Shown: positions 1 through 6,326, counted from the first letter of the stretch. The stretch is DNA of 7,058 nucleotides from JAOAHC01 sp964593045 (GCA_964593045.1 CAZQJQ010000036.1:1-7058), one strand, 5' to 3'. Numbers and translations: made by a program. The notes: a model not told the origin generated them from the sequence alone.

Positions 1-25
1 TATTTTCCCGCAAATGTTTGAAAAT

Positions 26-46
26 TTTTAGGACATTTTCCTAAAA
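26..46 (-). terminator. Possible weak terminator hairpin at the end of pth
   Basis: A perfect 8-bp inverted repeat (TTTTAGGA at 26-33 and TCCTAAAA at 39-46, loop of 5) overlaps the pth TAG stop at 41-43. On the minus strand it is followed only by ATTTTC, so the U tract is poor. It may be a weak terminator or an mRNA-end structure. The window ends before the next gene can be seen. Confidence 0.35.
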
Positions 47-574
47 TATTGACAGAAATTCATTCAATTTCTCATCTACTTTTAGAAATATTTCTTCTAA
101 TTTTAGCAATTCTTCTTTTCTAAATTTTTGTAATACAAAATTAGCAAGATCCTCATTTTCATGTTTTATACCGCCAATACCAATCCTAATTCTTGAGATT
201 TCTTCTGATGAAAGTGAAGTTATTATACTTTTCATTCCATTATGAGTACCAGCACTCCCTTTTTCTTTGTATCTTATTTCACCAAAAGGTATATCAATAT
301 CATCATATATTATTAAAAGATCCGAATTTTGTATTTTATTCCATTTTTTTATTTTCTGTACGGCATTACCACTTAAATTCATATACGTTTGTGGCTTTAC
401 AAACATAACCTTTTTACCTTCTATATTTATAACTTTAGTTAATGCTTCATGTTCTTTTTTTACTATTTTAAAATCTAATTTTTTTTCAAGATGTTCTAAG
501 TACATAAATCCTAAATTGTGCCTTGTTTTTAAATATTCTTCTCCTTTATTTCCGAGTCCTACTATTATTTTCAT
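41..574 (-). CDS. pth: Peptidyl-tRNA hydrolase (Pth)
   Basis: This enzyme hydrolyses the ester bond of peptidyl-tRNAs that drop off stalled ribosomes and recycles the tRNA in the cytoplasm. The 177-residue protein is complete, slightly shorter than the usual 185-195. Visible family motifs are GLGNKGEEY (residues 6-14) with Asn9, TRHNLGF (17-23) with the catalytic His19, KPQTYMNLSG (60-69) with Asn66, YDDIDIPFG (90-98) with the conserved Asp92, and GTHNGMK (109-115) with Asn112. Two motif residues differ from the common form: Lys10 where Pro is typical, and Thr110 where Gly is typical. The ATG start is fixed by AAGGAG at 580-585, five bases upstream. A good sigma-A promoter lies at 640-668. 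The gene is transcribed away from the type IV secretion genes and is probably ordinary chromosomal sequence. Confidence 0.97.
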   Translation of the reverse strand: MKIIVGLGNKGEEYLKTRHNLGFMYLEHLEKKLDFKIVKKEHEALTKVINIEGKKVMFVKPQTYMNLSGNAVQKIKKWNKIQNSDLLIIYDDIDIPFGEIRYKEKGSAGTHNGMKSIITSLSSEEISRIRIGIGGIKHENEDLANFVLQKFRKEELLKLEEIFLKVDEKLNEFLSIF

Positions 575-613
575 ATTTTCTCCTTCTTTGATATATAAAG
601 TTTATTAAAAGTA

Positions 614-642
614 TTGAAATTTTTGACTTTATATAGTATATT
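614..642 (+). promoter_or_regulatory. Candidate sigma-A promoter for the coupling-protein gene
   Basis: TTGAAA at 614-619 and TATATT at 637-642 are separated by 17 bases. Transcription would start near 649 and give a leader of about 77 bases. A second perfect TATAAT occurs at 695-700 but lacks a recognisable -35 box at the right distance. Either or both could serve the gene. The first candidate overlaps the pth promoter, so RNA polymerase could not occupy both at once. Confidence 0.45.
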
Positions 643-668
643 ATATATGAAACATATAATTAAATCAA
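640..668 (-). promoter_or_regulatory. Sigma-A-type promoter for pth
   Basis: On the minus strand there is TTGATT (668 down to 663), exactly 17 bases, then TATAAT (645 down to 640). This predicts a transcript starting near 633 and a leader of about 60 bases before the pth ATG at 574. The -10 box shares bases 640-642 with the -10 box of the plus-strand promoter candidate. The match to consensus is good, but the region is AT-rich, so chance matches are possible. Confidence 0.6.
644..658. repeat. Small inverted repeat inside the divergent promoters
   Basis: TATATG (644-649), AAA, CATATA (653-658) form a perfect dyad between the two promoter -10 boxes and the pth -35 box. It could be an operator for a repressor of either gene. 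In sequence this AT-rich such a short dyad can arise by chance, so it is listed only as a candidate site. Confidence 0.25.
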
Positions 669-711
669 TATACTAATAAAGATTATATACTGATTATAAT
701 TTAATTTTTGA

Positions 712-721
712 AAGCGGTGAT
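712..721 (+). promoter_or_regulatory. Ribosome binding site that sets the coupling-protein start at TTG 726
   Basis: AAGCGGTGAT at 712-721 matches the extended Gram-positive Shine-Dalgarno AAGGAGGTGAT, with six consecutive matches in GGTGAT. Its GG pair at 716-717 is eight bases before TTG 726-728, the normal distance. The longer reading from TTG 708 would put this motif inside the gene and leave its own start with no Shine-Dalgarno. Confidence 0.75.
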
Positions 722-725
722 TTTT

Positions 726-3266
726 TTGATAGAAGATATCTTTAAGAAACTACATATAAAAACAAACCCAGATAAAGTTATGACGTACATTTTTTATATA
801 CTTACAATATTTCTTGCTTTGATATCATTACTTACAATATTTAGGTTTTTAATAGGAGACCCTAGAATTAGTCAATCTATTTCTCCTTTTATATACCCTA
901 TAATATTTTTTATACCAGTACTTGCATTTTCATTTTATGTAAATTCTGGTATTCCTAGAAGTGATATGAACAAAGTAAGAATGTACATAGTAACTGTAAC
1001 ATTACTTGGAATTATTGTAGGAGCAATGGTTTCTACATATATAAACAGTGCTCTTTGGTGGCTTGTTGAAAAACTTCCAAACTATGCAAAAGTTTTAGCT
1101 ACATATCCCGAATTATTTGCTCCAGCTTTTAAAACTCTAAGTATGGTTATTCCATTTATTGCAATTTTTTCACTTGTGGATTATTTCCTATACATATATA
1201 GAGATGATGATTTGCCTAAAGCTATAGGTGGTTTTAGTGGTATCTCATCAAAAGCTTCTGTAAGAGATACTGGTGCTTTTTCTTGTGAGACAGTTATTTG
1301 TACTGAACAAGGTACTGGTATTCCAATAACTGTACCAGAAAAGAAAAGATATGAAGCTACTTTAGTACAAGGTGCTACTGGTACTGGTAAAACTGCAACT
1401 GTACTTTTACCTATGAGTTCTCTTGATTTAGAAAAAAAATATTTTTTCAGAGAATATTCAAAAAAATTAGGCTATTCATTATTAAAAAAAGGAATTTCAT
1501 ATATTTCAGGTCCATATGATAATAAATATGTTAATAAAAATTTTGATTTAAGTTTTCTAAAACCTAAGAGGGGTATGGAAGAACAATTTATCATGCAAGT
1601 AAAAAACATGATACAATATACAGATAATGCTACAGGTGATGTGGTTTATAAAAATCTGGGAATAACTGTACTTGAAAACGATGGTAAATTTATATCTGAT
1701 TTTACTGGTGTTGCTAAAAACTTTGAAATTCCTGTTTTATCTATAGACCCTGGTAATGTTGAAGAAACTTTAAGTATTAACCCATTTGCGATACCAGATG
1801 CTGCAAAAGTTGCATCAGTTATTGCGGATGTTTTAAAATCAATGTATGAAGATCAAGGTGGAGGTTCTCCAGGTGATCCATTCTTTACACAAGTTACTCT
1901 TGATGCATTCCAAAACTTGGCAATTCTTTTAAAAGAAATGCATCCCGTTTTAAATAATGGTGAAATAGCAAGTCTTGAAGACATGCTTGAACTATTATAT
2001 AACTTTGATAGAGTTGAAGAAATGACTGAAGAAATGAAAAAAATTCCTGAACTTGAGCAAAAATACAGATTACTTATTAAATACTTTGAAAAGAATTTCT
2101 ATAAGCCTTCTCTTAATATTAATGGATATGAAATACCTGGTACTAGAGGTAGTGGTAGAAAAGATACAGAAAAATTCTTATATGGTGCAATAACTCAGCT
2201 TAATAACTTACTAAGACATCCAGGTCTTAAAAAAGCACTTTGTGGCAAAACAAATATATTAGATTTTGACAATGCTCTAGAAAATGGTAATGTTATAACC
2301 GCATGTTCTAGAAAAGGTGAACTTGGTATAATTCAGTCTAAAGCATTTGGTATGTTCTTCATATTACAATTTCAGGATGCTGTACTTAGAAGAAAAGGCA
2401 CTGAAGATACAAGAACTCCTCATTTTCTATACATAGATGAATTCCCTGAATATATTAATAAAGATATGGAAGTTATGTTTACGTTATTTAGAAAATATAG
2501 ATGTGGTGTTACAATAGCAATACAAAACTTATCACAGCTTGAAAAAGGTGGTAAAAATAGTAGTTACTATAGACAAACTGTTCTTGCTAATACCAAAACA
2601 CAAATTGTATTTGGTGATACAGTTCCTGAAGATACACTATATTGGGAAGCAGCTTTTGGTAAAGAAAAACTACCTGATTTTGACTCTAGTTTTGATTTAT
2701 CAAAAGGTATTGTAGAAAAGAAAACTACATTAAAAATGAAGAAAAAAGAAAGAGCTGAAGGATATAAAATTCAAAATCTAGGTTTTGGAGCAGTATTTTT
2801 CAAAACTAAAGATGCTAAAGGAAAATCAGTATATGGTAAAGGAAAAACTAGTTTCTTAGATAGCAGATATAAAAATATGCATCCAGCAGCAATGTATAAT
2901 TTTGAAAAGTATATGATGAATAAACCTGTATCACCTACAATTACTTTCAATGATAGCGATAATACTGATAATGATGATTTATTATTTGGAACAAATACTA
3001 CTTCTGAGCTTTCAGAAAGACTAAAAAAACTTGGTGATGAACCAGTTATAGGATTTTCAAATTCTAATATAAGTAGTGCTGATATAAACAAAAAGGAAGA
3101 AGTCTTTGCAAATCCTGATACTATTACATCAGATATTTTAGGTGATGACTTTGAAATAGATTTTGGTACTGAGCCCGAACTTGATAATGCTAATTCAAAC
3201 GGTGGTGCAATAACAGAAACATATGAAACACCGGTTATAAAGAAAAACAAGAAAAAGAATGAGTAG
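726..3266 (+). CDS. VirD4/TraG-type type IV secretion coupling ATPase
   Basis: Proteins of this family are hexameric membrane ATPases that bring the relaxase-DNA substrate to the type IV secretion channel. The protein is 846 residues from TTG 726, chosen by the ribosome binding site; TTG 708 would give 852. About four hydrophobic segments (roughly 22-44, 52-72, 86-107, 135-157) anchor the N-terminus. The ATPase follows: Walker A GATGTGKT (216-223), a TraG-like strand SIDPGN (339-344) with downstream SINPF (350-354), Walker B FLYIDEFPEY (567-576) with Asp571/Glu572, and a post-Walker segment AIQNLSQ (598-604). This last block is characteristic of the TraD/TraG 'TraM recognition' region. The final ~110 residues are Asp/Asn/Ser-rich, acidic and probably disordered, ending in a Lys-rich stub. 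It faces the putative transfer operon tail to tail. The family call is firm; the exact subfamily is not. Four membrane segments instead of the textbook two is notable. Confidence 0.93.
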   Translation: MIEDIFKKLHIKTNPDKVMTYIFYILTIFLALISLLTIFRFLIGDPRISQSISPFIYPIIFFIPVLAFSFYVNSGIPRSDMNKVRMYIVTVTLLGIIVGAMVSTYINSALWWLVEKLPNYAKVLATYPELFAPAFKTLSMVIPFIAIFSLVDYFLYIYRDDDLPKAIGGFSGISSKASVRDTGAFSCETVICTEQGTGIPITVPEKKRYEATLVQGATGTGKTATVLLPMSSLDLEKKYFFREYSKKLGYSLLKKGISYISGPYDNKYVNKNFDLSFLKPKRGMEEQFIMQVKNMIQYTDNATGDVVYKNLGITVLENDGKFISDFTGVAKNFEIPVLSIDPGNVEETLSINPFAIPDAAKVASVIADVLKSMYEDQGGGSPGDPFFTQVTLDAFQNLAILLKEMHPVLNNGEIASLEDMLELLYNFDRVEEMTEEMKKIPELEQKYRLLIKYFEKNFYKPSLNINGYEIPGTRGSGRKDTEKFLYGAITQLNNLLRHPGLKKALCGKTNILDFDNALENGNVITACSRKGELGIIQSKAFGMFFILQFQDAVLRRKGTEDTRTPHFLYIDEFPEYINKDMEVMFTLFRKYRCGVTIAIQNLSQLEKGGKNSSYYRQTVLANTKTQIVFGDTVPEDTLYWEAAFGKEKLPDFDSSFDLSKGIVEKKTTLKMKKKERAEGYKIQNLGFGAVFFKTKDAKGKSVYGKGKTSFLDSRYKNMHPAAMYNFEKYMMNKPVSPTITFNDSDNTDNDDLLFGTNTTSELSERLKKLGDEPVIGFSNSNISSADINKKEEVFANPDTITSDILGDDFEIDFGTEPELDNANSNGGAITETYETPVIKKNKKKNE

Positions 3267-3288
3267 ATTTAAAAATCTACTCATTCTT
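3255..3288. terminator. Bidirectional intrinsic terminator between convergent genes
   Basis: A perfect 15-bp stem (3255-3269 with 3274-3288) closes a 4-base loop. On the minus strand it is followed by TTTTCTTGTTTTTC, a good U-rich tail for ending the operon that finishes with the Nudix gene. On the plus strand the tail is CTATTTTATA, weaker but plausible for the coupling-protein gene. The left arm includes the last codons and TAG stop (3264-3266) of the coupling protein. The right arm ends one base before the Nudix stop. Confidence 0.85.
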
Positions 3289-3708
3289 CTATTTTATATA
3301 ATCTATTAGCATAGCCTTTATATTTTTTGGTAATATTTCATAACTTTCTAATTTATCTTTATCTATTAAAACTACTTCATATTTACCATATCTTTCTTCA
3401 TCTCTATTTGTAAACTCAGGTCCTGTTCCACTACCTATTTTACCCGAAACATAATCTACCAAATAATAATATTCTGTTGTATTCATATCTTCATTTTTAT
3501 TTATATAGAATTCTTTAGCTATTTTTACATCAATTCCTATTTCTTCTTTTATTTCACGTATACATGTTTCTTCTATTGTTTCATTTTCTTCTACGTGTCC
3601 ACCAGGGAATGCATAAAACTCTTTATAATTACTATTTGGTTTATTTGTCCTTTTTATAAATAAATAAGAATTATTAATATTTATTATGGCCCTTGCAGTA
3701 ATTACCAT
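3289..3708 (-). CDS. Nudix hydrolase (MutT-like)
   Basis: Nudix enzymes cleave nucleoside diphosphates linked to another group X, for example oxidised dNTPs or nucleotide sugars, using Mg2+. The 139-residue protein carries a perfect Nudix box at residues 37-59 (G-x5-E-x7-RE-I-K-EE-I-G-I), with catalytic Arg51/Glu52 and Glu55/Glu56. A FPGG lead-in sits at 34-37. It is a single-domain, cytoplasmic protein. ATG 3708 is chosen because AAAGGAG (3717-3723) lies eight bases upstream; an in-frame TTG at 3732 lacks such a site. That Shine-Dalgarno contains the TAA stop of the preceding gene, so the two are probably translationally coupled. It is the last gene of the operon, ending at the terminator stem. 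The substrate cannot be told from sequence. A nucleotide-sanitising enzyme in a conjugation operon is unusual and may be a cargo gene. Confidence 0.92.
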   Translation of the reverse strand: MVITARAIININNSYLFIKRTNKPNSNYKEFYAFPGGHVEENETIEETCIREIKEEIGIDVKIAKEFYINKNEDMNTTEYYYLVDYVSGKIGSGTGPEFTNRDEERYGKYEVVLIDKDKLESYEILPKNIKAMLIDYIK

Positions 3709-3716
3709 TGTTTTTT

Positions 3717-3723
3717 CTCCTTT
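3717..3723 (-). promoter_or_regulatory. Ribosome binding site of the Nudix gene, overlapping the upstream stop
   Basis: AAAGGAG on the minus strand is placed eight bases before ATG 3708. It shares bases with the TAA (3722-3724) ending the winged-helix gene. This decides the Nudix start and implies translational coupling. Confidence 0.85.
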
Positions 3724-4744
3724 ATTCAACAATCATGTTTGGATCAAATTTTAGATTAGTATTTATTGTATCTGTATTATTGTTTTCACCTGGTTTTAGT
3801 ATATCTAATTTTTTATTAATTAATTTATATTTTTTACTATCTGATTCTAATTCAAAAATACTTATTGATTCTTCTAATGAATTATCTAGTTGTTTTAGGT
3901 CAGTTGTAAAATACATTTCTTCATCTTTTAGTACACTACTTACTTTTTTTATAATCCTGAACATTTCACCTAAATGTTGAACATCTTCACCTACAAATAC
4001 AAGTTGTGGTAATTCCATAAAACCACAGTCTGTTTTTGCAAAATTTTCGTAAAAATCGGAATATAACTGCACTTTTTCAGCAAACATATTTTGCCAATCT
4101 TCATTTCTTCTTACTACTTCAAATACATAATCATATTCTTTTGTGTTATCTTTTAGTTTTATAAGTCCACCTGTAGGTTTAAATTTAACATTATATTTTT
4201 TAGAATATAACAATATATTAGGATTAATATCTAAAAAAGCTGCGACTTTTTGCATATAAGCTATTACTATTTGATTACCAGCTAATTTTCTTTTTACTGC
4301 ATATGCTGGTTTTGTGTTATCTGTTGGTTGCCAATTTGGAGCTATATTTCTTTGCTTCAATATATATGTTGCAATTTTATCCATTGAATAAGCCCTATAT
4401 GAACTTTTTCCTGATTCACTTTGAAAAAAATACCTTGCTAATACTTTTGATTTTGTCAAATCTTCTAGCCATTTTGAAACTTTATCTTGTCTTTTTTCTT
4501 GTTCAAATTCTTCTAATTTTTTTCTAAAATCTAGAACCTGTGTTACTTGTCTTGATGTAACAAATCCAAACTCATTTACCACTTCAAGCGCTTTAATATG
4601 ATATTCATTTATATATCCCATATCCATTTTAAATACAACTTGATTTATTGATGCAAAACCTTCTTTTCCATCAAATACCTTTACTTCATTTTCTCTTACA
4701 GCAAAAGGTGATACCGCTGTTTTTACTTCCTTGTCATCTATCAT
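3722..4744 (-). CDS. Winged-helix protein resembling the plasmid replication-relaxation family
   Basis: This is a complete 340-residue soluble protein with no membrane segment. Residues about 44-128 read as a winged helix: helices around HIKALEVVNEFG and TSRQVTQVL, then a long helix ending in KWLEDLTKSKVLARYF and a turn leading to YRAYSMDKIATYIL. Residues about 160-300 form a second alpha/beta region. In it, DYVFEVVRRNEDW and EKVQLYSDFY (Glu209, Lys224, Tyr228) recall the E...K..Y pattern of the C-terminal domain in replication-relaxation/relaxosome accessory proteins, a degenerate PD-(D/E)xK-like arrangement. The tail from about 315 is Asn/Thr-rich and likely disordered. The ATG start is supported by AAGGGAGG (4751-4758), six bases upstream. 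It lies between the S1 and Nudix genes. A DNA-binding role at the transfer origin or in control of the element is inferred. The family assignment is from pattern only. Confidence 0.6.
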   Translation of the reverse strand: MIDDKEVKTAVSPFAVRENEVKVFDGKEGFASINQVVFKMDMGYINEYHIKALEVVNEFGFVTSRQVTQVLDFRKKLEEFEQEKRQDKVSKWLEDLTKSKVLARYFFQSESGKSSYRAYSMDKIATYILKQRNIAPNWQPTDNTKPAYAVKRKLAGNQIVIAYMQKVAAFLDINPNILLYSKKYNVKFKPTGGLIKLKDNTKEYDYVFEVVRRNEDWQNMFAEKVQLYSDFYENFAKTDCGFMELPQLVFVGEDVQHLGEMFRIIKKVSSVLKDEEMYFTTDLKQLDNSLEESISIFELESDSKKYKLINKKLDILKPGENNNTDTINTNLKFDPNMIVE

Positions 4745-4756
4745 TTTTATCCTCCC

Positions 4757-4780
4757 TTAAATTTTAATTTAAAAATTTAA
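4757..4780 (-). promoter_or_regulatory. AU-only hairpin abutting the winged-helix gene's ribosome binding site
   Basis: A perfect 9-bp inverted repeat (TTAAATTTT at 4757-4765, AAAATTTAA at 4772-4780, loop of 6) lies in the 73-base gap before the winged-helix gene. It touches the first bases of the AAGGGAGG Shine-Dalgarno (4751-4758). It could tune translation or protect the mRNA, but it is all A-U and therefore weak. Confidence 0.35.
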
Positions 4781-4793
4781 CAATATATGTAAT

Positions 4794-4810
4794 CATCTAA
4801 TTATTAGATG
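4794..4810 (-). repeat. Short hairpin just after the S1-protein stop
   Basis: CATCTAA (4794-4800) and TTAGATG (4804-4810) form a perfect 7-bp stem with a 3-base loop, seven bases after the S1 gene stop at 4818. No U tract follows on the minus strand, so a full terminator is unlikely. It might be an attenuating or mRNA-processing structure inside the operon. Confidence 0.35.
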
Positions 4811-4817
4811 AAATTAC

Positions 4818-5666
4818 CTAACCTATTATAACAAGTTTAATTTTTTTCTTTTCTGGTATTATTCTTTTTATGCTAACTAGTACTTTTTGTCCTTCTTCTA
4901 TACCACTCATATGTTCAGCTATTCCAAGCAGATTTGGTTTTATTTCTATAAATATACCTGTCCTTGATCTGCTCTTTACAACACCTTCAATTATATCGCC
5001 TTCTGATAAATTTTTAATCATTTTTTCATAAGAATTTTCAAACTCATTACATCTAAGCTCTATTCTACCAGTATCTCTATCATATTTTTTAACAATTACA
5101 TTTAGCCTTTTCCCTGGTTTTATAATATCAGATACTTTAGATACATACATATCTGATATATCTGGTGATTTTAGTATTCCTGTAACTCCTCCACCAACAT
5201 CAACAAAAGCTGCATATTCAGTTACACTCCTTACTATACCTTTCATCTTAATACCGGGTTTTAAATGCATATACATCCATCTTCTTACTTTTAGTTCAAG
5301 TATTTTTCTAGATAATACTACAGTTGTTTTACCATTTTCAGTATATATGTCCTTTATACATGACTCTATTATTCTTCCTTTTTTGTTTAGAACATGCTTT
5401 TCGGAAACTAAGCCATCATCTCCCACAACTGTAGATATCTCATCCCTTGGCATAATAGCATTAATCTCCTTACCTATTATACCAATTAAGTTTAGATTTT
5501 CATCAACACTATCAACATACATTTCAACAACTTGTTCGTTTTTTTTAATTTCTTCTAATTCACTAATTGAATAATTAGATTTTTTAGATTGCTCATTATT
5601 TTTTCTTTGCTTTCTTACCACTTTTTTATTTATAGTGATATCTTGTCTACTATTATCATTTGACAT
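4818..5666 (-). CDS. S1-domain RNA-binding protein
   Basis: This is a 282-residue cytoplasmic protein of the ribosomal-protein-S1-like type, predicted to bind single-stranded RNA. Residues 1-35 are basic and polar (KKVVRKQRKNN), probably disordered. Residues about 42-125 look like a divergent first S1-like barrel. Residues about 136-207 are a canonical S1 domain: GIKMKGIVRSVTEYAAFVDV, then GGGVTGILKSPDIS, then GKRLNVIVKKYDRDTGRIEL. Residues about 222-280 are a shorter C-terminal S1 domain (GDIIEGVVKSRSRTGIFIEI, GIAEHMSG, GQKVLVSIKRI). ATG 5666 is preferred because GGAGTGA (5672-5678) lies five bases upstream. A GTG at 5675 would add three residues but would consume that site. It follows the membrane-protein gene by 21 bases, so it is co-transcribed. 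S1 domains are firm; why one belongs in a secretion/conjugation operon is unknown. Confidence 0.88.
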   Translation of the reverse strand: MSNDNSRQDITINKKVVRKQRKNNEQSKKSNYSISELEEIKKNEQVVEMYVDSVDENLNLIGIIGKEINAIMPRDEISTVVGDDGLVSEKHVLNKKGRIIESCIKDIYTENGKTTVVLSRKILELKVRRWMYMHLKPGIKMKGIVRSVTEYAAFVDVGGGVTGILKSPDISDMYVSKVSDIIKPGKRLNVIVKKYDRDTGRIELRCNEFENSYEKMIKNLSEGDIIEGVVKSRSRTGIFIEIKPNLLGIAEHMSGIEEGQKVLVSIKRIIPEKKKIKLVIIG

Positions 5667-5671
5667 TAGTT

Positions 5672-5678
5672 TCACTCC
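5672..5678 (-). promoter_or_regulatory. Ribosome binding site of the S1-protein gene
   Basis: GGAGTGA on the minus strand pairs well with the 16S rRNA tail and sits five bases before ATG 5666. It overlaps the alternative GTG start at 5673-5675, which argues for the ATG. Confidence 0.65.
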
Positions 5679-5687
5679 ATTCCAGTT

Positions 5688-6326
5688 TTATTCTTCCATA
5701 ATTATATATTCATAATAATTAGATACATTCATTTCTATTTCATCTTCAAACTCTAATTTATCTCTATTTGTGATAACAGGGACATCAGACCTATACTCTA
5801 TATATTCTTCATTTGTATATCCCATTGGAGATATACTAAATGTTCCTTGTGATTGATCAACATATATAAATAAATTTAGTTTTTCATTATTTGTTGAAAT
5901 TGAACCATATACAAAATACATATATATATTAATAGTCAAATCAGTAGTATACACCTTCTCAATTGTGTATTCTGAATCTTTTATTATTTTCCCAAAATTT
6001 TGTATTGAGTTATCTTCAGTTATATTATACTCTTTTACATACTTTTTATCAAGCATATTATATACAATCTCATTATTTTGAGTTGAATATGCATCTAAAA
6101 ATCTATCTACCGATTTTTTAATTGCAGTTGTCGTACTCTTACTTTCTATTTTCGTTATACTCTCATCTGCTTTTCTTGTCTGATCTTGGAATGCTTCTTC
6201 TTGAGATTTAATATCATAATATTCATATAATTTAACTCCACCATATACAGTTAATACAATTAAAATTATTACAATGCAAAATATTATAATGTTTTTTTTA
6301 CCTACAAGTTCAATAAACTCATCCAT
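5688..6326 (-). CDS. Single-pass membrane protein, VirB8/TcpC-like layout
   Basis: The protein is 212 residues. A short N-terminal segment (1-11) precedes one strongly hydrophobic helix (about 12-32), and residues 33-212 would lie outside the membrane. A short polar linker (38-65, QEEAFQDQTRKADE) leads to a likely NTF2-like domain (about 66-170): helices SVDRFLDAYS and EIVYNMLDKKYV, then beta strands such as YTIEKVYTTDLTINIYMYFV and NLFIYV. The last 40 residues are acidic and unusual for the family. VirB8 and TcpC, scaffold proteins of the type IV secretion channel, share this order of tail, helix and NTF2 fold, but no signature motif confirms it. AGGGAGG (6332-6338), five bases before the ATG, overlaps the stop of the upstream peptidase gene, indicating coupled translation. 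The gene is certain; the VirB8-like role is inferred from layout and neighbours. Confidence 0.6.
   Translation of the reverse strand: MDEFIELVGKKNIIIFCIVIILIVLTVYGGVKLYEYYDIKSQEEAFQDQTRKADESITKIESKSTTTAIKKSVDRFLDAYSTQNNEIVYNMLDKKYVKEYNITEDNSIQNFGKIIKDSEYTIEKVYTTDLTINIYMYFVYGSISTNNEKLNLFIYVDQSQGTFSISPMGYTNEEYIEYRSDVPVITNRDKLEFEDEIEMNVSNYYEYIIMEE

Noticed and set aside
1..40. A possible gene start downstream of pth on the minus strand.
   Set aside because: The only ATG (minus strand, followed by TCC TAA) stops at once; a GCGGGAAAATA at the edge might precede a start outside the window, but nothing can be shown.
193..608. Plus-strand open frames opposite pth (193-408 and 267-608).
   Set aside because: They lie antisense to a well-conserved pth gene, encode Phe/Ser/Ile-rich sequence typical of the reverse of AT-rich coding DNA, and have no convincing ribosome binding site.
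800..842. A 13-base direct repeat (ACTTACAATATTT at 800-812 and 830-842).
   Set aside because: It falls in the codons of a hydrophobic membrane helix (two LTIF segments), is only two copies, and is easily explained by repeated Leu/Ile/Phe codons.
2771..3250. Minus-strand open frame of 159 codons inside the coupling-protein gene.
   Set aside because: It is antisense to the low-complexity tail of a clear gene; its Ser/Val-rich composition is a by-product of that tail.
3708..3980. Plus-strand open frame opposite the winged-helix gene.
   Set aside because: It overlaps a better-supported minus-strand gene with a strong ribosome binding site, and its hydrophobic composition is that of a reverse-strand shadow.
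4303..4527. Plus-strand open frame, hydrophobic, 74 codons.
   Set aside because: It is antisense to the winged-helix gene with no Shine-Dalgarno; Leu/Phe richness comes from the Lys/Asn/Glu-rich gene opposite.
5347..5574. Plus-strand open frame, Ser/Ile-rich, 75 codons.
   Set aside because: It is antisense to the S1-domain gene and shows no ribosome binding site or domain.
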